DNA of 64,000 nt. Origin: Cymodocea nodosa (Eukaryota > Streptophyta > Magnoliopsida > Alismatales > Cymodoceaceae). Positions 12,025 to 23,700 of the stretch are shown here, in pieces (positions within the stretch are counted from its first letter, which is position 1; each line of letters starts with the position of its first letter). Under the pieces are notes generated by a model. That model had not been told where the DNA came from and searched no databases. It saw only the letters and a program-made list of their open reading frames with translations. A program made the translations under genes and the position numbers. Location of the stretch: NCBI GenBank assembly GCA_036874045.1, contig CM072337.1:7378001-7442000 (forward strand), read 5' to 3'.

Positions 12025-13569
12025 AAACTTTGCTAGTCCTCTGGCAAAATTTAAAGAAGAAAAGATTAAGGAATCCCTTTTAAACAAACAAACACAATAA
12101 AGAAAATTAAGGCAAATTAAATTCTCACCAAGTAATGCAACAATACTTATAGATAATCTCCACTCACAAGTTGAGTTCCTATAATGGTGAGGAATTTAGA
12201 ATGGACATCTAATGCCAACCTAAGGAAAATAAGTTTTTAAGATACTATTAAGTGCAAAGTGCTTAGACCCATAATCAATAGCATCTAGGTTCATCTCACT
12301 TAATCCAAGAATACATGAAGGTTTCTTTAGGCTTCTATCCTCTAGTACATTGCCCCTTTATTTTCAATTGAGTTTTTCTTCTTTTTGATTCTATAAAAGT
12401 ATTTTCTTTATTCATTGTATAGAACAACTTCTTCTTTTTCTCTCTTTTTTTTTTCTTTTCTTTTTTTGAATAGATACCTCTCTTTTCTCACATCCTACCA
12501 CTACCCTTAGGATACCTCCCATAAAGGGTTTACACGTGAAGACTAAGAGGTTACTTAACCTCCGTCCCCAGCAACCTTATGAGAACGGGTATAAAACCTT
12601 ATTCCCAAATTCATATATCTACCCTTTTCATGGGACAACCTATTGGAAAGATTTCCTAAGCCACTCCTCAAGATTCATGTCATAAGAAGAGTCCTCTAGA
12701 TACCACATGATTAAGAGTCTAGTGCAAGAATGTGTATATGTTATAAGTAAGAAACTATGGTTGGCATCTCAAATGCATATTCCTATCCTCACCTTAAAGA
12801 TAAGCTCAGCTCTAAGTGTAAGACATCATAAGGAAAGAACATTACTGAGGAAAATTAAACATGCCACAAAAAGAAATTAAGTTCAAATGAAAACAAAGCT
12901 AAAACTAATAAAGAATTAATGATCTTAATCTTAAGAGCATACAATGGAGATTGAGTAGCATGCTAGTAAGGCTAAGATGCAATAATTCAAAATCAAAATT
13001 AAACTAACAAAGCTATTTCCTAAAAAGAAATTGACATGCAAGTTCTTATCATGGATACACATAAAACATGGTGGCATGCAACATATAGAACGAATTTTCA
13101 AACTTACCACCAACCTGCTTGCGAAAGAAACTTACATTTGGAAAATTTTCAATTTCATTGCTGTAGTATGCATCCTAAAACATTTTTTTACTTTCTCCTC
13201 CCCCCCGCACTTAGTTCCTGCATTGTCCTCAATGTAGAAAGGATTGTTTCAACAATAAGAATAAGTAAAAAAAAATGTTAGCGCATACATGTTGTGCATT
13301 GCTCTTCAAGTGGTGTAGATAAATTGTATTTAACTCTAATTATGGTTGAACATCAATTTGTCAAACAAACACATGATATAATGATAAAGTCTTTCAACCC
13401 ATTCTACACCCTTCAAGTGTTTGAAAATCATGCATATAAAATTAAGACGTGAACTTGCAATAATCAATTTTATTGTTAACTACTAACACAATAATACATA
13501 TAATGAAAAATTACTAAAAATTAAGAAAAGAAAAACTACATCTACAACTAAATACATATAAAAACTAAT
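12025..13569 (-). other. Gypsy-C 3' non-coding region
   Basis: Aligns in reverse with B's 27800-29215. It includes a pyrimidine-rich run near 12360-12480 that mirrors the purine-rich run at 28770-28860 in B. No coding region is supported here, and no capsid-type gag ORF lies between pol and the polypurine tract. Confidence 0.75.
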
Positions 13570-16500
13570 TATAATTGGGTTCCAACAACAAAGCACTCTC
13601 TCCATGATTGTAGGTTTTTCCAAGATAATATTCTTTAAGTCTTTGACCATTCACTACAGTTTTAAATCCTGTCTTACAATTTTCTATAGCTATAGATTAT
13701 ATATATGTTTAATGATGAATGGTCCTGTCCATCTAGTCTTAAATTTTCTAGGGAACAAATGTAATCTAGAGTTATATAATAAAACTTCTTGTCCCTCATG
13801 AAAGTCCTTTCTTAAAATTTTCTTGTCATGGAATGCTTTTGCTCGTTCTTTTGCAATCTTTGCATTTTCATAAGCCTCTCTTGTTATTTCTTCTAGCTCA
13901 TTGAGTTGATATTTCCTTGCTTTTCCTGCATCATCAACACACATGTTAAATATTCTAATAGCCCATTCTACTTTATGTTCTATTTCTATAGGTAAATGAC
14001 ATGCTTTCCCATAAACTACTCTAAATGGTGACATTCCCAACACAGTTTTATGGGCAGTCCTATAACCCCAAAGTGCATCATTAAGCTTTCTACCCAATCC
14101 TTCTTACTTGGTTTAATTACTTTTTGGAGCATGTGCTCGATTTGTCTATTGGATACCTCAACTTGCCCACTTGTTTGAGGATGATATGGTGTTGCTAACT
14201 TGTGAGTAACCCCATACTTCCTCAAAGCCATTTGAAATACTCTGTTGCAAAAGTGAGGTCCATTATCACTAATTATAGCTCTTGGAATACCAAATCTAGC
14301 AAAAATGTTAGATCTAAGAAAATCAACAACAACTTTAGCATCATTTCTCTTAGTTGGGATCACTTCAATCCATTTAGAAACATAATCAACAGCCAACAAA
14401 ATATAAGAATAACCAAAAGAAATGGGAAATGATCCCATGAAATCAATGCCCCAAACATCAAAAATTTCAACTTCAATTATAGGATTCAAAGGCATCATAT
14501 TTCGTTTGGAAATTTTTCCCATTCTTTGGCATCTATCACAATGTCTACAATGATCTTTAGAGTCTTTAATTAGAGAAGGCCAATAAAATCCACATTCAAG
14601 AATTTTCAAAGAAGTTTTTCTATGGCTAAGATGACCTCCACAAGCATGATTATGACAAAAATTTAAGACATTAGCAATTTCATCTTCAGGAAGACATCTT
14701 CTTAAAATTTGATCAGAACCCATTTTATACAAATAAGGTTCCATCCAAACATAATGTTTAGCCATGTACCTCAATCTTTTCTTATCTGGTTTAGATAAAT
14801 CAGTTGGTATTAACCCTGAAGCAAGATAGTTAGCAATGTCTGCAAACCAAGGTAACTTATCAACTAGAAATAAACTCTCATCAGGAAACTTTTCATTAAT
14901 CACATTATTGCATGCTGGAATATTTTCTAATCTAGAGAGGTGATCAGCAACTAAATTTTCTTTTCCAACCTTATCTTTAATTTCTATGTTGAATTCTTGC
15001 AACAATAAAACCCAACGAATTAATCTTGGTTTTGCATATTTTTTACTCATCAAATGTTTAATAGCTACATGATCAGTATGCACAATAACTTGATTGCAAA
15101 CTAAATATGATCTAAATTTATCTAGAGCAAAAACAACAGCAAGAAATTCTTTTTTTGTGGTAGTATAATTTACTTGAGCTTCATTCAAAGTTTTACTAGC
15201 ATAGCATATGACATGATGTTTCTTATCAATTATTTGCCCAAGTACTGCACCTACTGCATAATTGGAGGCATCACACATAATTTCAAAAGGATAATCCCAT
15301 ATTGGGGCATGAATTATAGGAGGAGATATTAATGCATGCTTAAGTTGATTAAAGGCAGCAAGACAATGTTCATCAAAAACAAACTTAGAATCTTTTGCAA
15401 GTAAATTAGTTATAGGTCTTGCTATCTTGCTAAAATCATGAATAAATCTACGATAAAAACCAGCATGTCCTAAAAAGCTTCTAACCTCCTTAACAGATTT
15501 AGGTGGCTGCAAATGAGATATAACGTCAATTTTTGCCTTATCCACCTCAATCCCTCTATTAGATATCACATGCCCAAGAACTATGCCTTCATTCACCATG
15601 AAATGGCACTTTTCCCAATTTAAAATAAAATTCTTTTCAACACATCTTTGCAAAACCATATCTAAATGATGTAAACAAATATCAAAATTTTTGCCAAAAA
15701 CAGAAAAGTCATCCATGAAAATTTCTAAAAATTTTTCATTCATATCATAAGAAATTCCTGCCATGCATCTTTGAAATGTTGCAAGCGCATTACATAAACC
15801 GAAAGGCATACACCTAAAAGCATAGGTTCCGCTTGGACATGTAAAAGTAGTCTTTTCTTGATCCTCAGAGATTATGGGTATTTGATTGTACCCAGAGTAT
15901 CCATCAAGAAAACAATAAAATTCATGTCCAGCTAACCTTTCTAGCATCTGATCAACAAATGGCAATGGGAAATGATCTTTACGAGTTGCAGAATTCAATT
16001 TACGATAATCAATACATACCCTCCAACTAGTTTTTATTTTAGTAGGCACTAACTCATGATCTTGATTTTCAACTACTATAAAGCCCGATTTCTTAGGTAC
16101 TACATGCACAGGGCTTACCCACCTACTATCACTAATAGGGTATATAATGCCATTGTCAAGCCATTTAACTATCTCCTTCTTTACCACCTCACTCATTTGG
16201 GGATTTAATCTACGTTGAGGTTCTCTAAAGGCATAGTTCTCATCTTCTAGGATAATTCTATGTTGAACTATAGTGGGACTAACTCCTACAATATCACTCA
16301 ATTGCCAACCAAGAGCTCTCTTGTTTTTACTTAATATCTTCATTAATTTTTCTTCTTGGTTTGGGATTAAGTTTGCTCCAATTATAATAGGATATTCATT
16401 TTGCTTATCTAAAAATGCATATTTCAGATTTTGTGGGAGTGCTTTTAATTTATTCCTTTCCTTAACTTCTAAAATCAAGTCATTATTCATTTCATGCTCA

Positions 16501-17231
16501 CCACTATTCTCTTGTAACGATGCCTTGTGTTCTAGATTATCTTCAACGTCTAGAAAGCAAATTTCAGCACTAAGTTCTTCCTCATTACTACTATTTTCGA
16601 CTTCTTCAAATAATTCAGAAATGCTTACACTAATGTTGTCATCTACTTGATGGTTTATAGTCCTATCTCTTTTAAAAATGTTTAATGATATCACCTTATT
16701 GTTAAAGGAGATTGACATTTTACCATTTCTGCAATTAATGTAGGCATTAATAGTTGTTAAGAATGGTCTCCCTAGGATCAATGTAGATTCATTTGGTTCA
16801 CAAGTTGGTGCATTGGTTTCTAAAATGATAAAGTCGGCTGGGTATATAAAATCTTCAATTTGAATTAAGACATCTTCTACAATACCCATGGGACTCCTAT
16901 ATGATCTATCAGCTAGTTTAATTAGTGTTCTAGTTTTCTTAATTCCTGTGATTCCCAATTGTTCATATAAGTGTTTTGGCATCACGTTAACTCCTGCACC
17001 AAGATCTAATAATGCTTTTTCAATTAAAACATTCCCTATTAAGCAAGTTATTAGAGGAACACCAGGATCATTGAATTTTTTAGCTAAACTATCAAGCAAC
17101 ATTGAACTACTTAACTCGGTTAAATAAACTTGCTTACTTAATTTTTTTCTTGGCTTCCTATGCTTGGTACAAAGGTTTTTAAGCACCCTCCCATATGCTG
17201 GAATTTTTCTAATTAATTCTAACATAGGCAT
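13570..17231 (-). pseudogene. pol: Gypsy-C pol (protease, RT, RNase H, integrase)
   Basis: A frame of 1071 residues at 14016-17231 plus an integrase tail to about 13570. Domains in order: protease with ALLDLGAGVNVMP (active Asp near residue 76); RT with [11 protein letters not shown], then FMDD at about residues 504-507 (15709-15720); RNase H with [13 protein letters not shown]; integrase HHCC zinc region near 14520-14660, then a DDE core with [18 protein letters not shown] and [11 protein letters not shown]. The tail ends near a NHGESALLLEPN motif. RT before integrase makes it Ty3/gypsy; the protease context (IPAYGRVLKNLC, LADRSYRSPMG) is Athila/Tat-like. Largely open, with about one or two breaks. 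Confidence 0.93.
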
Positions 17232-17306
17232 ATTAACATTGATTTTCTCAAATATGGTTCTTATAGCTTCATTTTCTTTGTTGTTGTCAAGCCGACTAGC
17301 AAGTTA

Positions 17307-18035
17307 TTAGAGGAACAGGGTTTTTAAGCACCCTCCCATATTTTCAGATGTTTCTTCTTTCTTTTTATCCATTTCTAAGTCTATAATAGGGTTTTCTTCA
17401 ATTAATTCTTCATTAGTTTCATCCATTAGACATTTTTCAAGTTCAACTCCTTCATGTTCTAGTTCTACATCCTTATGTTCATCTCTTGTCAACATATTTT
17501 CTTCCTTTCCATCTATGTTTTCTTCACTTTGTTTTTCTTCACTTTCATGTTCTAATATGTTTCTTTCTATGCTTTTTCCAGATCTTAAGATTAAATTCAC
17601 GTTTTTATCTACATTAGAGTCTTCTTCATCATCTATGACAATTACATCTTCTTTTTGTTGTAGGAGCTTAGTGGCAACATAATAGCTATCTCCCAACTCT
17701 ATGATTCTCTCTATATTCCTCATTGACTCTTCTATAGAACTACTACTAACATGAGAGCAATCACAAACATCATTTCCTTCATCAATATGAGATTTATGCA
17801 TATTAAAATCGTAAGAAAATTCACGAGCATCATGCAAGACATCATATTCATCACTAACATGAGTTGTTTCTTCTACTGGTTGAATTTTTATATTAAATAA
17901 CTTGCTGGTACATATGCTTTCATCATGACCTTTTACGTGGCAATAAGAACAAGCACTTTCAGATAAAAAATCATTTATAAACTTAAAAGGATCATCATGA
18001 TGAAAATTTGACATACTTGCAAGAAATTTAAGCAA
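17307..18035 (-). pseudogene. Gypsy-C first ORF: zinc-knuckle protein without capsid domain
   Basis: A 242-residue frame just inside the primer site. The knuckle CSYCHVKGHDESIC (CX2CX4HX4C) begins about residue 33, so only some 30 residues precede it; an Athila gag normally has a capsid domain of 200 or more residues there. The rest is acidic, with a VNLILRSGKS motif that in relatives marks the gag-pol linker. It may act as a nucleocapsid-like or linker part. The same ORF is in B at 19973. What takes the capsid role is unclear for C; see the gag at 26283 in B. Confidence 0.75.
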
Positions 18036-18139
18036 TAAAATTCACAACTAAGCACAAGAAAGATATGTTTATGAAAATTTATCAAAAAACCAACTAAGAA
18101 CTTCAAATATGGTAAAAATAAACTAAGCCAAATTGCCAA

Positions 18140-18157
18140 TCCCCGGCAACGGCGCCA
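18140..18157 (-). other. Gypsy-C primer binding site (tRNA-Asp)
   Basis: On the minus strand TGGCGCCGTTGCCGGGGA, complementary to the 3' end of plant tRNA-Asp, a few bases inside the 5' LTR. Athila/Tat elements commonly use this primer. Confidence 0.9.
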
Positions 18158-18163
18158 AAAACT

Positions 18164-19699
18164 TGTTGAGCTATATTTTTAGCTCAAGCTTTACTGCAAG
18201 TGCACAGTTCTTTTGGTGTACATGGCAAATACAGGTCATTCTTCCACAATGATTGTGTTTATGACTTAATCAACTATTACTCAACTTGTTCTTCAAGCTC
18301 TTAGGTATACTTCAATAAATTAATGACATGTGAATGTAGAATAATCAAAGTTAACACAAGCTCACAAATCATGCAATTTCAAGGCAATTTGTAGTGGAAA
18401 ATGGTGATGTGAATCAATTTCTTTACTTGTAAATCTATCAACTCATTCAATTATAACATGCACACAAGTTCCACGTGATTTCAGAAGTGATATCAATGCA
18501 TCAATATTAAGGAAAGAAAAATAAAATAACAAGGTTCAATAGACTATACTACTCTATTCTAATTTATACTAAATGCATGCAACTATGCTATTTGCTAATC
18601 TAGCTAAACTATACTATACTACTTGCATTAGAAATTCTTTTTGGAATTGATTAGGACAAAATGTGATCAATATAAGATATAACAAACTCAATTAACTACT
18701 GAAATTAAAATTAACAACTAGATATAAGTGATAGGTTCTTCATTCAAATGAGCATCAACACTTATTTTCTTCTTCTTTCAATTCACACCTTCTTCTCAAA
18801 TGCGCCAAGCCACTATTGATGAGTGTCATTCACTCGTGTGAAAGCCTCACCAACAGCCCCAACAATACACGTGAATAGAGGATGCAAATTAGAAGTTGAA
18901 AAGAAGAATTAAACATTCATATACATTCATTGAACTCTATCTAGCTAAGAAGACATATAATTGAGATGTTCACCACCATTTCTCATCAATTCTTCCTTCT
19001 ATACAAGAAAATAATAAACTCTAATAGTTGTCACTACCTTAGGAGCTTCTTATCTTCTTCTCTAGAGCTTTGAATTCAATGGAACTTGGCAGCAAATCTA
19101 CCTCCAAGCTTGGACGTCTTCTCCTTAGCCCTTGGAATGGTGAATAGCATGAATGGATGGTCTCTCTTTGGAAGCACAAGCCTCACCTCCAAGCTTCTTC
19201 TCCTCCTTCTTTCTCTCGTTGGAAGCACCAAGGTTTTGGCCGAAATTCCTCTCCCCTTGTATTTATGTTGTTTTGTCTTCTCTCTCTTTGATGTAGCACC
19301 TTGGTTTTATCACCAAGCCAATAAGATGTCATAGATCTAGGAGGGCCAATAAGGTGTTGGCATGTCCTCTCCTTTAAAGTTTAGTCCACCAACTTTTGAT
19401 TCTTTACATCTTCTTTGGTCTTTTGCATTAAGCTCCTCCCATATATATGTTACCTACAATTAATGGAAGTTGAACTCCAAGAGACGTTAGCCAACATAGG
19501 ACATGCAAAATAAATCAATGTGTTCCATGTAAAATTATATCCAATGGGGGATGCACTTGTTAATTAAATTTCTATATTGCACTATATTTCAAGACTTATA
19601 TTACCCATAATTAATATCATTTATCCACCATAGATATATAATATCATGCAAAATTACTTATAAAATTCATTAAAAATGGGCAAAATTAAAGCTTGAACA
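18164..19699 (-). repeat. Gypsy-C 5' LTR
   Basis: 1536 bp, same ends as 10476-12012 and nearly identical to it. It begins at the primer-site side and ends at the tatac target copy. Confidence 0.95.
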
Positions 19700-19704
19700 T
19701 ATAC

Positions 19705-19845
19705 CTAAGAGCTTGAAGAACAAGTTGAGTAATAGTTGATTAAGTCATAAACACAATCCTTGTGGAAGAATGACCTGTATTTGCCATGTACACCAAAAGA
19801 ACTGTGCACTTGTAGTAAAGCTTGAGCTAAAAATATAGCTCAACA
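19705..19845 (+). repeat. Gypsy-B 5' LTR, remaining 141 bases
   Basis: Continues the LTR interrupted at 10475 (CTAAGAGCTTGAAG...GCTCAACA) and ends at B's primer site. Confidence 0.95.
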
Positions 19846-19851
19846 AGTTTT

Positions 19852-19869
19852 TGGCGCCGTTGCCGGGGA
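19852..19869 (+). other. Gypsy-B primer binding site (tRNA-Asp)
   Basis: TGGCGCCGTTGCCGGGGA, complementary to the 3' end of tRNA-Asp, six bases inside the LTR, identical to the site in C. Confidence 0.9.
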
Positions 19870-19972
19870 TTGGCAATTTGGCTTAGTTTATTTTTACCAT
19901 ATTTGAAGTTCTTAGTTGGTTGTTTGACAAATTTTGATAAACATATCTTTCTTATGCTAGTTGTGAATTTTA

Positions 19973-20759
19973 TTGCTTAAATTTCTTGCTAGTATGTCAA
20001 ATTTTCATCATGATGATCCTTTTAAGTTTATAAATGATTTTTTATCTGAAAGTGCTTGTTCTTATTGCCATGTAACAGGTCATGATGAAAACATATGTAC
20101 CATCAAGTTATTTAATATAAAAATTCAACCAATAGAAGAAACAACTCATGTTAGTGATGAATATGATGTCTTGCATGATGCTCGTGAATTTTCTTACGAT
20201 TTTGATATGCATAAATCTCGTATTGATGAAAGAAATGATGTTTGTGATTGCTCTCATGTTAGTAGTAGTTCTATAAAAGAGTCCATGAGGAATATAGAGA
20301 GAATCATAGAGTTAGGAGATAGCTATTATGTTGCCACTAAGCTCCTACAACAAAAAGAAGGTGTAATTGTCATAGATGATGAAGAAGACTCTAATGTAGA
20401 TGAAAACGTGAATTTAATCTTAAGATCTAGAAAAACCATAGAAAGAAACATATTAGAACATGAAAGTGAAGAAAAATAAAGTGAAGAAAACGTAGATGAA
20501 AAGGAAGAAAATATGTTGACAAGAGATGAACATAAAGATGTAGAACTAGAACATGAAGGAGTTGAACTTGAAAAATGTTTAATGGATGAAACTAATGAAG
20601 AATTAATTGAAGAAAACCCTATTATAGACTTAGAAATGGATAAAAAGAAAGAAGAAACATCGGAAAATATGAACAACAAACCACCATTTCCTAGTCGGCT
20701 TGACAACAACAAAGAAAATGAAGCTATAAGAACCATATTTGAGAAAATCAATGTTAATA
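19973..20759 (+). pseudogene. Gypsy-B first ORF: zinc-knuckle protein without capsid domain
   Basis: Close copy of the first ORF of C. It has a CSYCHVTGHDENIC knuckle near its N terminus, an acidic body and a LILRSRKT motif in the gag-pol linker position. There is no room for a capsid domain between the primer site (19852) and the knuckle (about 20065). It leads into the protease region. The frame is broken. Confidence 0.75.
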
Positions 20760-23700
20760 TGCCTATGTTAGAATTAATTAGAAAAATTCCAGCATATGGG
20801 AGGGTGCTTAAAAACCTTTGTACCAAGCATAGGAAGCCAAGAAAAAAATTAAATAAGCAAGTTTATTTAACCGAGTTAAGTAGTTCAATGTTGCTTGATA
20901 GTTTAGCTAAAAAATTCAATGATCCTGGTGTTCCTCTAATAACTTGCTTAATAGGGAATGTTTTAATTGAAAAAGCATTATTAGATCTTGGTGCAGGAGT
21001 TAACGTGATGCCAAAACACTTATATGAACAATTGGGAATCACAGGAATTAAGAAAACTAGAACACTAATTAAACTAGCTGATAGATCATATAGGAGTCCC
21101 ATGGGTATTGTAGAAGATGTCTTAATTCAAATTGAAAATTTTATATACCTAGCCGACTTTATCATTTTAGAAACCAATGCACCAACTTGTGAACCAAATG
21201 ATTTTACTTTGATCCTAGGGAGACCATTCTTAGCAACTATTAATGCTCACATTAATTGTAGAAATGGTAAAATGTCAATCTCCTTTAACAATAAGGTGAT
21301 ATCATTGAACATTTTTAAAAGAGATAGGACTATAAACCATCAAGTAGATGACAACATTAGTGTAAGCATTTCTGAATTATTTGAAGAAGTTGAAATAGTA
21401 GTAATGAGGAAGAACTTAGTGCTGAAATTTGCTTTCTAGACGTTGAAGATAATCTAGAACACAAGGCATCGTTACAAGAGAATAGTGGTGAGCATGAAAT
21501 GAATAATGACTTGATTTTAGAAGTTAAGGAAAGGAATAAATTAAAAGCACTCCCACAAAATCTGAAATATGCATTTATAGATAAGCAAAATGAATATCCT
21601 ATTATAATTGGAGCAAACTTAATCCCAAACCAAGAAGAAAAATTAATGAAGATATTAAGTAAAAACAAGAGTGCTCTTGGTTGGCAATTGAGTGATATTG
21701 TAGGAGTTAGTCCCACTATAGTTCAACATAGAATTATCCTAGAAGATGAGAACTATGCCTTTAGAGAATCTCAACGTAGATTAAATCCCCAAATGAGTGA
21801 GGTGGTAAAGAAGGAGATAGTTAAATGGCTTGACAATGAAATTATATACCCTATTAGTGATAGTAGGTGGGCAAGCCCTGTGCATGTAGTACCTAAGAAA
21901 TCGGGCTTTACAGTAGTTGAAAATCAAGATCATGAGTTAGTGCCTACTAGAATAAAAACTAGTTGGAGGGTATGTATTGATTATCGTAAATTGAATTCAA
22001 CAACTCGTAAAGATCATTTCCCATTGCCATTTATTGATCAGATGCTAGAAAGGTTAGCTGGACATGAATTTTATTGTTTTCTTGATGGATACTCTGGGTA
22101 CAATCAAATACCCATAATCTCTAAGGATCAAGAAAAGACTACTTTTACTTGTCCAAGTGGAACCTATGCTTTTTGGCGTATGCCTTTCGGTTTATGTAAT
22201 GCGCCTACAACATTTCAAAGATGCATGGCAGGAATTTTTTATGAAATGAATGAAAAATTTTTAGAAATTTTCATGGATGACTTTTCTGTTTTTGGCAAAA
22301 ATTTTGATATTTGTTTACATCATTTAGATATGGTTTTGCAAAGATGTGTTGAAAAGAATTTTATTTTAAATTGGGAAAATTGCCATTTCATGGTGAATGA
22401 AGGCATAGTTCTTGGGCATGTGATATCTAATAGAGGGATTGAGGTGGATAAGGCAAAAATTGACGTTATATCTCATTTGCAGCCACCTAAATCTGTTAAG
22501 GAGGTTAGAAGCTTTTTAGGACATGCTGATTTCTATCGTAGATTTATTCATGATTTTAGCAAGATAGCAAGACTGATAACTAATTTACTTGCAAAAGATT
22601 CTGAGTTTGTTTTTGATGAACATTGTCTTGCTGCCTTTAATCAACTTAAGCATGCATTAATATCTCCTCCTATAATTCATGCCCCAATATGGGATTGTCC
22701 TTTTGAAATTATGTGTGATGCCTCCAATTATGCAGTAGGTGCAGTACTTGGACAAATAATTGATAAGAAACATCATGTCATATGCTATGGTAGTAAAACT
22801 TTGAATGAAGCTCAAGTAAATTATACTACCACAGAAAAAGAATTTCTTGCTGTTGTTTTTGCTCTAGATAAATTTAGACCATATTTAGTTTGCAATCAAG
22901 TTATTGTGCATATTGATCATGCAGCTATTAAACATTTGATGAGTAAAAAAGATGCAAAACCAAGATTAATTCGTTGGGTTTTATTGTTGCAAGAATTCAA
23001 CATAGAAATTAAAGATAAGGTTGGAAAAGAAAATTTAGTTGCTGATCACCTCTCTAGATTAGAAAATATTCCAGCATGCAATAATGTGATTAATGAAAAG
23101 TTTCCTAATGAGAGTTTATTTCTAGTTGGTAAGTTACCTTGGTTTGTAGACATTGCTAACTATCTTGCTACAAGGTTAATACCAACTACTTTATCTAAAC
23201 CAGATAAGAAAAGATTGAGGTACATGGCTAAACATTATGTTTGGATGGAACCTTATTTGTATAAAATGGGTTCTGATCAAATTTTAAGAAGATGTCTTCC
23301 TGAAGATGAAATTGCTAATGTCTTAAATTTTTGTCATAATCATGCTTGTGGAGGTCATCTTAGCCATAGAAAAACTTCTTTGAAAATTCTTGAATGTGGA
23401 TTTTATTGGCCTTCTCTAATTAAAGACCCTAAAGATCATTGTAGACATTGTGATAGATGCCAAAGAATGGGAAAAATTTTCAAACGAAATATGATGCCTT
23501 TGAATCCTATCATTGAAGTTGAAATTTTTGATGTTTGGGGCATTGATTTCATGGGACCATTTCCCATTTCTTTTGATTATTATTATATTTTGTTGGGTGT
23601 TGATTATGTTTCTAAATGGATTGAAGCTATCCTAACTAAGAGAAATGATGCTAAAGTTGTTGTTGATTTTCTTAGATCTCACATTTTTTCTAGATTTGGT

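Larger units (their letters stand above)
10476..19699 (-). mobile_element. Gypsy-C: same family as B, reversed, inserted in B's 5' LTR
   Basis: A 9.2-kb element with LTRs of 1537 and 1536 bp, flanked by identical tatac copies (10471-10475 and 19700-19704). On the minus strand the order is LTR, tRNA-Asp primer site, knuckle ORF, protease-RT-RNase H-integrase, non-coding 3' region, polypurine tract, LTR. The two LTRs look almost identical by eye, so it is young, and it must be younger than B. The pol frame is open over most of its length; the element has perhaps two breaks. No capsid-type gag is seen in it, in contrast to B. Confidence 0.94.

Noticed and set aside
19852-19869. tRNA-Asp-like string as a tRNA gene
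   Set aside because: Only the complement of the tRNA 3' end is present, right after an LTR, so it is a primer binding site.
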